From Bacillus stratosphericus (GTDB lineage: Bacteria; Bacillota; Bacilli; Bacillales; Bacillaceae): a DNA stretch of 64,000 bases. The notes beneath the pieces were generated by a model. That model ran no database searches. It was not told the DNA's origin and saw nothing but the letters and a program-made list of their open reading frames with translations. Position 1 is the stretch's first letter. The number at the start of each line of letters is the position of its first letter. The DNA is taken from assembly GCF_020524495.1 (NCBI RefSeq), contig NZ_JAIVLB010000017.1, forward strand, positions 1-64,000. Reading direction: 5' to 3'. The translations under genes and the position numbers were made by a program. This document shows positions 34,928-43,008 of this stretch, piece after piece.

Positions 34928-35503
34928 TTGCGGAAAATCGGTTATATACGTGTCAGTTCGACTAGTCAAAATCCTTCAAGACAATTTCAGCAATTGAACG
35001 AAATTGGTATGGATATTATTTATGAAGAAAAAGTTTCTGGAGCAACAAAGGATCGTGAGCAACTTCAAAAAATGTTAGAGGATTTACAAGAAGGTGACAT
35101 TATTTTTGTGACAGACTTAACTCGAATTACTCGAAGTACGCAGGATTTATTTGAATTGATTGATTTAATACGAAGTAAAAAGGCAAGTTTAAAATCAATT
35201 AAGGAATCATGGCTAGATTTGTCAGAAGATAATCCATACAGCCAATTCTTAATTACACTAATGGCTGTTGTTAACCAATTAGAGCGAGATCTAATCCGTA
35301 TGCGTCAACGTGAAGGCATTGAGCTGGCCAAAAAAAAAGGTAAGTTTAAAGGCCGGTTAAAGAAATATGATAAAAATCACGCAGGGATGAATTATGCAGT
35401 AAAGTTGTATAAAGAAGGAAATATGACTGTAAATCAAATTTGTGAAATTACTAATGTCTCTAGAGCTTCTTTATACAGAAAATTAGCAGAAGTGACTAAT
35501 TAG
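34928..35503 (+). CDS. tnpR: serine recombinase (Tn3 resolvase)
   Basis: A 191-residue resolvase. The catalytic N-terminus IGYIRVSSTSQNPSRQFQQL contains the active-site Ser; Arg residues lie in TDLTRITRSTQDL and QLERDLIRMRQREG. The C-terminal helix-turn-helix is MTVNQICEITNVSRASLYRK. Length and sequence follow the Tn1546 resolvase. The TTG at 34928 is chosen, 5 nt after GAGGTG. It appears intact and could resolve cointegrates at the adjacent res site, although its transposase is dead. Confidence 0.92.
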   Translation: MRKIGYIRVSSTSQNPSRQFQQLNEIGMDIIYEEKVSGATKDREQLQKMLEDLQEGDIIFVTDLTRITRSTQDLFELIDLIRSKKASLKSIKESWLDLSEDNPYSQFLITLMAVVNQLERDLIRMRQREGIELAKKKGKFKGRLKKYDKNHAGMNYAVKLYKEGNMTVNQICEITNVSRASLYRKLAEVTN

Positions 35504-35595
35504 CCAATTGGATGAGTAATAGTAAAGAATGCAAACCTTAGTTTTAGCAATAGGTAAAAAGCAGCGTGAGCCAAAACCTTATGTTACCTTGTCTA

Positions 35596-35633
35596 GGCAT
35601 AATGTATTGATGTATTCTACATAATATTATGCC
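35596..35633. terminator. hairpin after the 27-codon peptide gene
   Basis: GGCATAAT pairs with ATTATGCC around a 22-nt loop and overlaps the peptide stop codon. Weak, since no long T-run follows. Confidence 0.4.
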
Positions 35634-35716
35634 TATTGATTTAATGCATCTGCAGTAGCTTTTGGATCTAGAAACGTAAGAATAATCGTAATTATGATAT
35701 CAAATGCTTTTTTCAA
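35633..35716 (-). CDS. small hydrophobic peptide, 27 residues
   Basis: TTG start at 35716 with AGGAG 9 nt upstream. The product is MKKAFDIIITIILTFLDPKA then TADALNQ: two Lys, a hydrophobic helix of about 12 residues, and a polar tail. It is divergent from the response-regulator gene, with a BceR-type operator between them. It could be a peptide bacteriocin, a small membrane modulator of the transporter, or a fortuitous frame. No relative is recognised. Confidence 0.45.
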   Translation of the reverse strand: MKKAFDIIITIILTFLDPKATADALNQ

Positions 35717-35799
35717 CTTAATACACTCCTTTTTCATAAGCCCTGATATCATTTTATAATTAAACAGGAAAACAAACATTTAATTACCTTAAACGATTC

Positions 35800-35813
35800 T
35801 TACACTTATGTAA
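35800..35813. promoter_or_regulatory. BceR/YxdJ-type operator upstream of the response regulator gene
   Basis: TTACA-CTTA-TGTAA, a perfect inverted repeat with 4-nt spacer, 50 nt before the response regulator gene. The same pattern occurs upstream of the ABC transporter gene at 37739-37752 and matches the known type of site for BceR-like regulators. Confidence 0.65.
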
Positions 35814-35863
35814 GGTATCTCTGAATTACTTTTTGTAGATTTATTTTGGAAAGGAAGATTGAT

Positions 35864-36565
35864 ATGGCGACAATTATGATTGTAGAAGATAATGACGAAT
35901 TAAGAAGGCTCTTGGCAGACTATTTAACTAAGTATGGCTATCATTGTATTGATTTAGAGAAATTCAATGAAGTCTTGACAGAATTTTTAGAGACTAAACC
36001 TGATCTTGTCTTACTCGACATTAATTTACCCTCATTTGATGGATTTTACTGGTGTAGGCAAATCAGAAAGTATTCAAATTGTCCAATTATTTTTATATCT
36101 GCTCGTGAAGGTACAATGGATCAAGTCTTGGCAATTGAAAATGGGGCAGATGACTATATAACAAAGCCCTTTTCATTTGAGATTGTCACGGCAAAAGTAA
36201 TGAGTCAACTTCGAAGGACAATGGGAGAATATGCTTTAAATCAGGGGGAAAAGGTAATTAATTTTGATGGACTCAAATACTATCCAGAGAAACTAGAAAT
36301 GGAATTTAGAGGAAAAGTATGCGAACTCTCCAAAAAAGAAGCAGCAATGATAGAGCTACTATTAGAGCGTGGAAATAAGGTAACAAGTCGAGATCGGTTA
36401 ATGGAGAAAATGTGGGACACTGATATGTTTGTTGATGAGAACACCTTAAATGTGTATATATCAAGAATCCGAAAGGTACTTAAAGATCTTGGAATATCTT
36501 ATGCAGTTGAAACGGTTCGTGGTGCTGGCTATCGAATGAAAAATACATGGGACGAGAACCGATGA
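35864..36565 (+). CDS. BceR/YxdJ-like response regulator
   Basis: A 233-residue OmpR-type regulator. The receiver domain has IVEDNDELRR, phosphoacceptor Asp in LVLLDINLP (about residue 52), and Lys in YITKPFSFE (about 101). The C-terminal winged helix includes TSRDRLMEKMWDTDMFVDEN and VETVRGAGYRM. ATG 35864 follows GGAAAGGAAG. It overlaps the kinase gene by 4 nt. It probably activates the ABC transporter via the two TTACA-N4-TGTAA sites. Confidence 0.9.
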   Translation: MATIMIVEDNDELRRLLADYLTKYGYHCIDLEKFNEVLTEFLETKPDLVLLDINLPSFDGFYWCRQIRKYSNCPIIFISAREGTMDQVLAIENGADDYITKPFSFEIVTAKVMSQLRRTMGEYALNQGEKVINFDGLKYYPEKLEMEFRGKVCELSKKEAAMIELLLERGNKVTSRDRLMEKMWDTDMFVDENTLNVYISRIRKVLKDLGISYAVETVRGAGYRMKNTWDENR

Positions 36566-37539
36566 AAATATTTCTAAGAAGTCACTTAGCATTAGTCTTG
36601 ATGGTAGTCGCTCAAGGGGGATTTACTTGGCTTTATTTTTGGTTTCTAGGATTTCGAGGATGGGGGCATATAGTATATGTCATTTCAATGCAGGTGGTCT
36701 TTATTCTCGGCTACTTGGCATACCGTTTTATTAATGACTATCGTCTGTTTAAATGGTTAACCACTAGTAGTGATGAAATGAGATATATCCCTCGCTTCGG
36801 AAATGGGTATTTTAATAAAGCGCTGCATCTGAAAGTTCTAGAGGAAAAGAGTATCTCTAACCAGAAGATAATGGAATGCGAAGCCGCAGTAAAAGAAAAG
36901 GTAACTTTTATGAATCAATGGGTTCATCAGATGAAAACACCTATTTCTGTTATCCATTTAATGATACAAAATAATGATGATCCCATTTTTCAAGATATCC
37001 GAAAAGAAATATACAAACTTGAAATGGGATTGAAGACCGTCTTTTATACATCACGACTATCTCTTTTTGAAAAGGATTATGTAATTGAAGAAATTCCGGT
37101 CTATACCTTTATCAAGGATCTTGTAAAAGAAAATAAAAGCCTCTTTTTCCAGTTCGGGGTGTATCCTAATATTTCGATAGAGGATGAGGATATTAATATT
37201 CTTTCTGATAAAAAGTGGATTAAATTCGTAATTGAGCAAATATTTTCTAATGCCATCAAATATTCCACAAAGAAGTCGAATAAAGTTGATATTAAAGTAG
37301 AGAAAGAAAATAAAGAAGTCATTTTAACGATCACTGACTTTGGAATCGGAATTCCAGAACAGGATATAAAAAGGATATTTGAACCTTATTTTACAGGTTT
37401 AAACGGAAGAAGGTATCATGAATCTACTGGGATGGGACTTTATCTTGTCAAAGAAGTTCTTGATAAGCTTTCTCATAATTATTCAATTCATACTGAGGTA
37501 AATAAAGGAACTTCATTTCGTATCTATTTTAGCGTGTAA
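36562..37539 (+). CDS. BceS/YxdK-like intramembrane-sensing histidine kinase
   Basis: A 325-residue kinase with two N-terminal helices separated by a very short loop (SHLALVLMVVAQGGFTWLYF, then HIVYVISMQVVFILGYLAYR), as in kinases that sense through their partner ABC transporter. The H-box is FMNQWVHQMKTPISVIHL. ATP-binding motifs are IEQIFSNAIKYS (N), TDFGIGIPEQD (G1) and STGMGLYLVK (G2). The length equals that of YxdK. Likely detects cationic or cyclic peptides together with the permease. Confidence 0.9.
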   Translation: MKIFLRSHLALVLMVVAQGGFTWLYFWFLGFRGWGHIVYVISMQVVFILGYLAYRFINDYRLFKWLTTSSDEMRYIPRFGNGYFNKALHLKVLEEKSISNQKIMECEAAVKEKVTFMNQWVHQMKTPISVIHLMIQNNDDPIFQDIRKEIYKLEMGLKTVFYTSRLSLFEKDYVIEEIPVYTFIKDLVKENKSLFFQFGVYPNISIEDEDINILSDKKWIKFVIEQIFSNAIKYSTKKSNKVDIKVEKENKEVILTITDFGIGIPEQDIKRIFEPYFTGLNGRRYHESTGMGLYLVKEVLDKLSHNYSIHTEVNKGTSFRIYFSV

Positions 37540-37738
37540 AAAAAACATTAAGTAAAGGCCTTGCTGTTTTAACGAGGTCCTGAAAAAGTACTTTCCACTA
37601 AAACAAGCGAATCTTCCAGGTTACAGCCATTGGCGGTACCCCAAGTATAAGCATTACGGGAGATGGGAAGCATAGGAATAACGATCTTAAATTTTCCCAA
37701 TGCTTTTAAAACAAAGGAGCAAGCAGTCTTTTCAATCC
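37540..37738. other. gap between kinase and ABC genes, no gene recognised
   Basis: The spacer contains GGCGGTACCCC (repeat at 37629-37642) but no convincing reading frame. Downstream of it a promoter region begins. Confidence 0.4.
37629..37642 (-). repeat. isolated Tn3-type repeat end
   Basis: The complement GGGGTACCGCCAAT equals the outer end of a Tn4430-like terminal repeat and matches the first bases of the vestigial repeat at 31045-31079. No partner is visible, and it splits the resistance module between kinase and transporter genes. Confidence 0.3.
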
Positions 37739-37752
37739 TTACAAAAGTGTAA
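37739..37752. promoter_or_regulatory. BceR/YxdJ-type operator upstream of the ABC transporter genes
   Basis: TTACA-AAAG-TGTAA, a perfect inverted repeat with 4-nt spacer, 45 nt before TACAAT (37797-37802), a possible -10. It indicates separate, inducible transcription of the transporter operon. Confidence 0.65.
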
Positions 37753-37836
37753 TGTTCATTTAAGGTGTTGCTATCTTAGAAACCTTTCGTTCTCTTTACA
37801 ATATAAACACAGTTAGTTATTCAAGGAGGTTTCAAC

Positions 37837-38610
37837 ATGGAACACATACTTAAAATCAGTCATGTAAACAAAGTGTATGATGGAAAAAATTCGTTTCAGG
37901 CATTAACAAATATATCTTTAAATGTTGAATCGGGGGAATTTATTGGGATTATGGGTCCTTCCGGCTCTGGTAAAACGACACTGTTAAACTTGATTTCAAC
38001 GATAGACCGACCTACATCAGGAGAAATTATTATCAACGGACAACAGCCACATAAATTGAAAAGAGAAAAACTGGCGAAATTCAGGAGGCGTGAATTAGGA
38101 TTTGTATTTCAAGATTTTAATCTACTCGATACATTAACGTTAGAGGAAAACATCATGCTGCCTTTAGTCTTAGAAAAAGAAAAACCTTCAGTTATGGAAG
38201 AAAAGGTAAATATTATCGCCAAAAAACTGGGGATTGAATCAATATTAAAGAAACGAACCTTTGAGGTATCTGGAGGACAGAAGCAGCGCACTGCCATTGC
38301 GAGGGCAATTATTCATAAACCAGCTTTGCTATTAGCCGATGAACCAACAGGTAATCTGGACTCAAAATCTTCCAAATCAGTTTTGGAAGCAATGCTTGAC
38401 ATTAATCAACAGGAAAAGACAACGATGTTAATGGTGACACATGATCCGTTAGCAGCCAGCTACTGCCACCGTGTCGTATTTATTAAAGATGGGGAACTAT
38501 ACAATGAAATTTATTTAGGCGACAACCGACAAGTGTTTTATCAGCAAATTTTAGATGTATTGTCAATGCTCGGGGGGAATGCAAATGAACTTTTATCAAC
38601 TCGCAATTAA
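37837..38610 (+). CDS. BceA/YxdL-like ABC transporter ATPase
   Basis: A 257-residue ATPase. Walker A is GPSGSGKTT (about residues 43-51), the signature VSGGQKQR, Walker B LLLADEPTGNLD and the switch His in VTHDPLAASY. It is of the MacB/LolD type that pairs with large BceB permeases. AAGGAGG precedes the ATG. Its end overlaps the permease start by 26 nt. Likely powers peptide-antibiotic detoxification and signalling to the kinase. Confidence 0.92.
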   Translation: MEHILKISHVNKVYDGKNSFQALTNISLNVESGEFIGIMGPSGSGKTTLLNLISTIDRPTSGEIIINGQQPHKLKREKLAKFRRRELGFVFQDFNLLDTLTLEENIMLPLVLEKEKPSVMEEKVNIIAKKLGIESILKKRTFEVSGGQKQRTAIARAIIHKPALLLADEPTGNLDSKSSKSVLEAMLDINQQEKTTMLMVTHDPLAASYCHRVVFIKDGELYNEIYLGDNRQVFYQQILDVLSMLGGNANELLSTRN

Positions 38611-40453
38611 AAATGTGACACGGAATTTACGTTCCTATTTAGCATTTTATTTAAGTAGTTCTTTTGCAGTTATGATCTTTTATATTTTTGCGATGTTTAT
38701 CTTTCATCCAGCATTGGAGGAAGGTTTTATAAATAATGTTGCCCGAAAAGGGATGACAGTTGCAGAATGGGTCATTTTTGTTTTCTCGATATTATTTGTT
38801 CTCTATTCCGTTAGTGCTTTTTTGCATACAAGAAAAAGGGAATTTGGAATCATGACAATATCAGGAACTTCTCCAAAACAGATGCGACTTTTGTTGACAG
38901 CTGAAATTATGTTCATTGGACTGGCCTCTATTGTAACCGGAATTGCTGGTGGAACAATCTTGGCTAAGATGTTCTATGCAGCAGGTGGATATATTCTTGA
39001 GATGGAGACGCTGCGATTATATTTTCCTTGGAAAGCCATTGGAATAACAACAGGGGTCTTTCTCCTACTGTTTTTTATAATTTCTCAATGCATCCTTTTC
39101 TTTATTAACTCAGAAACAACGGTTGCATTATTAAAAGGTTCAAAAATACCGAAAAAAGAACCAAAGCCTTCGTTCCTATTATCTTTACTTGCATTTATAC
39201 TTTTAGGGATAGGTTACGGAATGGTCCTCAAAGCAGAAATAAATATGAGCACAGCTGTAATCATTTTTATCGTCATAGTAATTGGAACGTATTTCTTTTT
39301 CAGTCAGCTTAGTATTTGGTTATTGAAGCTTATGAAAAAGAATAGACGATTTTATTTAAAGGGCTATCATCTTTTATCTATTTCAGATTTAACCTATCGT
39401 GTGAAGGATAACGCGAGATTATTTTTTATTGTAAGTATCGTTTCTGCTGTTGCATTTACGGCAACAGGTGTGCTAGCAGTATTCAAATCAAATATGACGG
39501 TTGAGAATACGGAATATGAAATTGAATATCTTTCTTTACCAGAAAACACGACAGAATCAGATCATATTAGGCTAATAGAAGATAGCCTAAGTGAAAGTGG
39601 CTATGATTACACAACTCAAACTTTCGAAACGATAGATACAAGATATAAATCTGCCGAAGGATTGACTCCTGTATTAATACTTTCTCAAGAGGGTTTATTA
39701 AAAAGTTTCCCGCATGTAGAGGTAGAACCACTAGAGGACAATGTAGGAATCTATTTTCTAGATAATCGCGGTTCTCGAAGCAATGCAGATATTCCCCGTT
39801 TCATAAAGCTAGTTGATTCACCAAATACAATTAAGGTGAAAAGGATTGAAGACTCGATATTATCCGTGTCAACTGCTTTAGTAGTCAATGACCAAACATT
39901 TGAGAAAATAAAAAAAACACTTAAAACTTCAACCTTTCATGGGTTTAAATACAAAAATTGGAAGGATAGTACAGAAAAAATTAGAGTTTTAGAAAGCCAG
40001 ATCTTTGGTGACTATTCTCATGTTGATTTTTACTTCTTAGCTAAGGCAAATGTGTACTTCCAGACAGTTCAAATTCCTAGCCTAAGCCTATTTATTGGTT
40101 TATTTGTAGCTATTGTCTTTTTCTTTGCTGCCGGCAGCTTTTTATACTTCCGTTTGTTTACAGATTTAGAAGAAGAACGAGAAAAATATAAAGCTTTAGC
40201 CAAAATTGGTTTGACTGAGAAGGAAATGAAGAGAAGTGCCACATGGCAATTAGGGATTCTTTTCTTCCTACCGTTTATTGTTGCAGCTGCTCATACTGCC
40301 TTTGCTATGAAAGTGGTGGAACGAGAAGTGTTATTCGATATTTTCACCCCGACTATCATCACAATTATTGGGTTCTTATTATTACAGACTTTGTTTTTTA
40401 TCATTGTGAGGATTAGTTATTTTAAAAAACTAACAGCATCAATTAATGATTAG
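38585..40453 (+). CDS. BceB/YxdM-like ABC transporter permease
   Basis: A 622-residue FtsX-type permease with ten predicted helices: one plus three at the N-terminus, three in the middle, then a large extracellular domain (about residues 315-510, between TGVLAVFKSNMTVE and the helix PSLSLFIGLFVAIVFFFAAG), and a final group. This extracellular domain is the sensor/substrate domain of bacitracin-type transporters. The ATG at 38585 follows GGGGGG. The length equals that of YxdM. Confidence 0.9.
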   Translation: MNFYQLAIKNVTRNLRSYLAFYLSSSFAVMIFYIFAMFIFHPALEEGFINNVARKGMTVAEWVIFVFSILFVLYSVSAFLHTRKREFGIMTISGTSPKQMRLLLTAEIMFIGLASIVTGIAGGTILAKMFYAAGGYILEMETLRLYFPWKAIGITTGVFLLLFFIISQCILFFINSETTVALLKGSKIPKKEPKPSFLLSLLAFILLGIGYGMVLKAEINMSTAVIIFIVIVIGTYFFFSQLSIWLLKLMKKNRRFYLKGYHLLSISDLTYRVKDNARLFFIVSIVSAVAFTATGVLAVFKSNMTVENTEYEIEYLSLPENTTESDHIRLIEDSLSESGYDYTTQTFETIDTRYKSAEGLTPVLILSQEGLLKSFPHVEVEPLEDNVGIYFLDNRGSRSNADIPRFIKLVDSPNTIKVKRIEDSILSVSTALVVNDQTFEKIKKTLKTSTFHGFKYKNWKDSTEKIRVLESQIFGDYSHVDFYFLAKANVYFQTVQIPSLSLFIGLFVAIVFFFAAGSFLYFRLFTDLEEEREKYKALAKIGLTEKEMKRSATWQLGILFFLPFIVAAAHTAFAMKVVEREVLFDIFTPTIITIIGFLLLQTLFFIIVRISYFKKLTASIND

Positions 40454-40480
40454 GAAAATAGAAAGGAAGTTGAGAAAAAA

Positions 40481-40843
40481 ATGAAAAAGAAAGTTGGAAT
40501 CAAAAAGATAATTGGAGTTGTGTTAACCCTGTCAGTTATTATTGGGGGATTTATAGCCTTACCAAATGAGATATCAGACCGCATAAACCCACTTGTCCCG
40601 AAAAAAGTTGTATTTGTACAAATAAATGAATCAGGAGCACCAAGAAGTCCGGCAGGGTATGACTACACTTTGACTGGCTTTACAGAGGATGGGGAAGAAA
40701 CTGTAGTGACATTCTATGCAGGTTGGGAACTCAAAAAGAATGCATATTTAAAAGTATATGCAAAAGGCAGCTATATTGAAACGTGGGAGGAAGTACAGCC
40801 GGAGGCATTACCGGAAAAGGTTAAGGTGAATTTTACAAAGTAA
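40481..40843 (+). CDS. yxeA: YxeA family secreted/membrane-anchored protein
   Basis: A 120-residue protein with an N-terminal signal/anchor (GIKKIIGVVLTLSVIIGGFI), then a DUF1093 domain (YDYTLTGFTEDGEETVVTFY, YLKVYAKGSYIETWEEV). YxeA follows yxdLM in B. subtilis, where its role is unknown. It completes the five-gene set here. GAAAGGAAG precedes the ATG. Confidence 0.85.
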   Translation: MKKKVGIKKIIGVVLTLSVIIGGFIALPNEISDRINPLVPKKVVFVQINESGAPRSPAGYDYTLTGFTEDGEETVVTFYAGWELKKNAYLKVYAKGSYIETWEEVQPEALPEKVKVNFTK

Positions 40844-40920
40844 CATTTACCGAAAACAGAAATCAACCTTACAGAAGTTTTGTTAAGAATAACAATTATA
40901 GCCAAAATATTATCACCACG

Positions 40921-41136
40921 ATGGCATTAACAAATTACATTTTTCAAACGTTTTTCATATTGATGCCCCGTGCATTTTTTAACTTAAACAGTAAGATCAT
41001 GTTTTTTCATCTTTTTACTTTTGTTTAGCCATTCTTTTCATTCAGCTTTTTTAGTACAATTTGGATTCGTTTCTTTAATTTTGGTCCACTTGAATGGATA
41101 TGGCTTATGGTTAATTATTTAGAACGAATGCGTTAA
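40921..41136 (+). pseudogene. DUF418 membrane protein, C-terminal remnant
   Basis: One frame reads MALTNYIFQTFFILMPRAFF, then a TAG stop at 41026-41028, then FFSTIWIRFFNFGPLEWIWL and MVNYLERMR with TAA at 41134-41136. The GPLEWIWR-like end and RMALTNY motif are characteristic of DUF418 proteins. Everything before residue about -72 is missing. Confidence 0.7.
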
Positions 41137-41157
41137 AGAAAATGAAATAACATAAAT

Positions 41158-41193
41158 AAAATTGCAGGGAAAATAACTTATACCTGCAATTTT
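41158..41193 (+). terminator. hairpin downstream of yxeA
   Basis: AAATTGCAGG pairs with CCTGCAATTTT and is followed by ATTTATG. A strong stem with T-rich end. Confidence 0.7.
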
Positions 41194-41253
41194 ATTTATG
41201 GCAGCTTAATGTTAGTACAGATAGAATATAAGAAAAATGATTAATTAAGTGAA

Positions 41254-41290
41254 AGCCAATTTGTTAAAATTGAGAAATTGGGCTTTTTTA
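41254..41290 (+). terminator. second hairpin near the right end of the element
   Basis: AAAGCCAATTT pairs with AAATTGGGCTTT, ending in six T, 12 nt before the right terminal repeat. Confidence 0.7.
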
Positions 41291-41302
41291 TATTGGAATT
41301 TC

Positions 41303-41338
41303 CTTAACGTTGTAAATCCGCATTTCCTGACGCTCCCG
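41303..41338 (-). repeat. right terminal inverted repeat, Tn1546 type
   Basis: Reads CTTAACGTTGTAAATCCGCA then TTTCCTGACGCTCCCG on the + strand. It is almost identical to the complement of the Tn1546 repeat (CTTAGCGTTGTAAATCCGCA...). It ends 4 nt before the stop codon of the phospholipase-D gene. Confidence 0.8.
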
Positions 41339-41341
41339 TTT

Positions 41342-42748
41342 TCAGATCAATCGTCTCCAAAGAACGGTTATCGTTGATAATCCATTTAAAAGGAGCCTTT
41401 TCATCAAAGGCTTTTTTTTATGCCCGTAATCGCTCGCATGATAGGCTGTACGGTCCTTAGCGACAAGATGACTATAAGCGATTTTCCGTTCAATTGCCTG
41501 CGTAAGTGATAATGCAAACGGTGCACTATCAATGACTAAAATCGATTCTGTATTTAAAAAACTAGACCTCGCATCTAAATTATATGTTCCGATAATACTT
41601 AAGTAATCATCAATGACCATCGATTTTGCATGAATGGAATACGGGCCTTCATATTCATATAAATGTACGCCTGTTTTCATCAGTTCTTTTTTCGTGCTTA
41701 AATATCCTGCAAATGCTAAAGGATTTGGCGTCGCTGTCAGGGAATTCGTGACGACCGTCGTTTGAATGTCTTTAGATAAAGGGGTGATCCTATTCTTCAT
41801 TGGGCGTGTTGGTATCACATAAGGTGTCTGAATGAGAACAGAACGCTTTGCTCGGTGAGCGAGATCGTTTAACTTTTTCAACACGAGAGGACGCTTATTC
41901 AAGCGCTCCACTGGATTTGTGAAAAATGCAATCTGTTTTACAGAAGTGGCATCTTTTTCCCAATCAAAAGATGACATAACAAAAGGTTCTTTTGAACGTA
42001 TGGCTTCTTGATAGGACATGAGCAACTGTTTCCGTAGTTTTTTCCCTTTTCTTGCTTTTCGTTTGGAGAACACATCTTTTGTTCTTTTCGTAAAGGGATG
42101 ATTCCATTGATAAACGAAATATTGCTCCATTTCCTCTAATACTTTCCCCTTTTTGGCGTTGTAGAGTAGCACATCGCGGTCATAAGCAAAGTCTTTCGGC
42201 GGCTGATCTGCAAAGTATTTATCACCGATATTTCTTCCGCCCATCACAGCCACTCGTCCATCAGCCAAAATGAGCTTATCATGAAGGCGATTATGCCACG
42301 TCCATGGCTTGAACAAACGAAAGGGCTCATAAAAACGAATCGCCATATTCGGGTGATTCGAAACAGCATAGCGCAAATGCTTCAGAGGTCCACGAAGGCT
42401 GTGGCAGATGCCATCTAACAATAGCTGAACTTTTACTCCTCGATCAGCTGCCTCAATTAATGCACCCAGTACCCATTCAGCGGTTTTTCCTTTTTGAATG
42501 GAATAATAACTCAAACGAATTATCTTTTTAGCCTCGCGAATCATTTGAACTCTCACTTGACCCGATTCAAACCCGTCATCAAGCATCATGACTTGATTTG
42601 TGCCCTGGTCGTCTCCTGAGATAGAAGAGGCTTTATAGATGCAATGTTCTTTACATGTTTTTTGAAACGGTAAATAAAACAAGACAAATGCGGTCAAAAA
42701 TACATACACCACATATAAAAGGATAAGAAAAAGTAAGAGGTGAAGCAT
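41342..42748 (-). CDS. phospholipase D/cardiolipin synthase family protein
   Basis: A 468-residue protein with one N-terminal membrane helix (LHLLLFLILLYVVYVFLTAF) and two HKD motifs: HDKLILADG (about residue 160) and HAKSMVIDD (about 378). Two complete motifs imply an active transphosphatidylase or hydrolase. ATG 42748 is chosen, 9 nt after AAAGGAG. Its stop codon abuts the right end of the Tn1546-like element. Cardiolipin synthesis is possible, but the low similarity of spacing to Cls leaves the substrate open. Confidence 0.83.
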   Translation of the reverse strand: MLHLLLFLILLYVVYVFLTAFVLFYLPFQKTCKEHCIYKASSISGDDQGTNQVMMLDDGFESGQVRVQMIREAKKIIRLSYYSIQKGKTAEWVLGALIEAADRGVKVQLLLDGICHSLRGPLKHLRYAVSNHPNMAIRFYEPFRLFKPWTWHNRLHDKLILADGRVAVMGGRNIGDKYFADQPPKDFAYDRDVLLYNAKKGKVLEEMEQYFVYQWNHPFTKRTKDVFSKRKARKGKKLRKQLLMSYQEAIRSKEPFVMSSFDWEKDATSVKQIAFFTNPVERLNKRPLVLKKLNDLAHRAKRSVLIQTPYVIPTRPMKNRITPLSKDIQTTVVTNSLTATPNPLAFAGYLSTKKELMKTGVHLYEYEGPYSIHAKSMVIDDYLSIIGTYNLDARSSFLNTESILVIDSAPFALSLTQAIERKIAYSHLVAKDRTAYHASDYGHKKKPLMKRLLLNGLSTITVLWRRLI

Positions 42749-42971
42749 GATGATCAGCTCCTTTGAAATCAGCACTTCTTTTTCTTAGCTTATGTTAAAA
42801 ATAAAATTTCACTCATTTAGACTTCCTGCTGGAGAATATAATGCAGTAAATAACGTTCTGTTTCACTTAACATTAAATAATGGTTCATTTAATACGATTC
42901 CCCCTACATGGTCACATCTAAAATACGGATCGTTGGCAGTGAAGGAAAAGCCCAACTTTTATATCAATAAG

Positions 42972-43004
42972 AAAAAAAGCAGAGCCGCATCGCTCTGCTT
43001 TTTT
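42972..43004. terminator. terminator of the DHA2 transporter gene
   Basis: AAAAGCAGAGC pairs with GCTCTGCTTTT around a 6-nt loop. T-runs on both strands make it bidirectional. Confidence 0.8.
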
Positions 43005-43008
43005 CACA

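Larger units (their letters stand above)
33410..41338. mobile_element. decayed Tn1546-like (Tn3-family) element with a BceRS-AB-type module
   Basis: The element has a minus-strand Tn1546-like tnpA remnant, a res region, a divergent intact tnpR, a passenger of two-component system plus ABC transporter plus YxeA, and a right terminal repeat (41303-41338) nearly identical to that of Tn1546. The left repeat survives only as its inner end. In Tn1546 the tnpR gene is followed by vanRSHAX; here the same position holds a peptide-resistance module. The limits are inferred from the repeats. Confidence 0.72.

Noticed and set aside
35864..37539. vanR/vanS genes of a glycopeptide-resistance transposon
   Set aside because: The kinase has the short two-helix input of BceS type, and no vanH, A or X genes follow; the next genes are a BceAB-type transporter.
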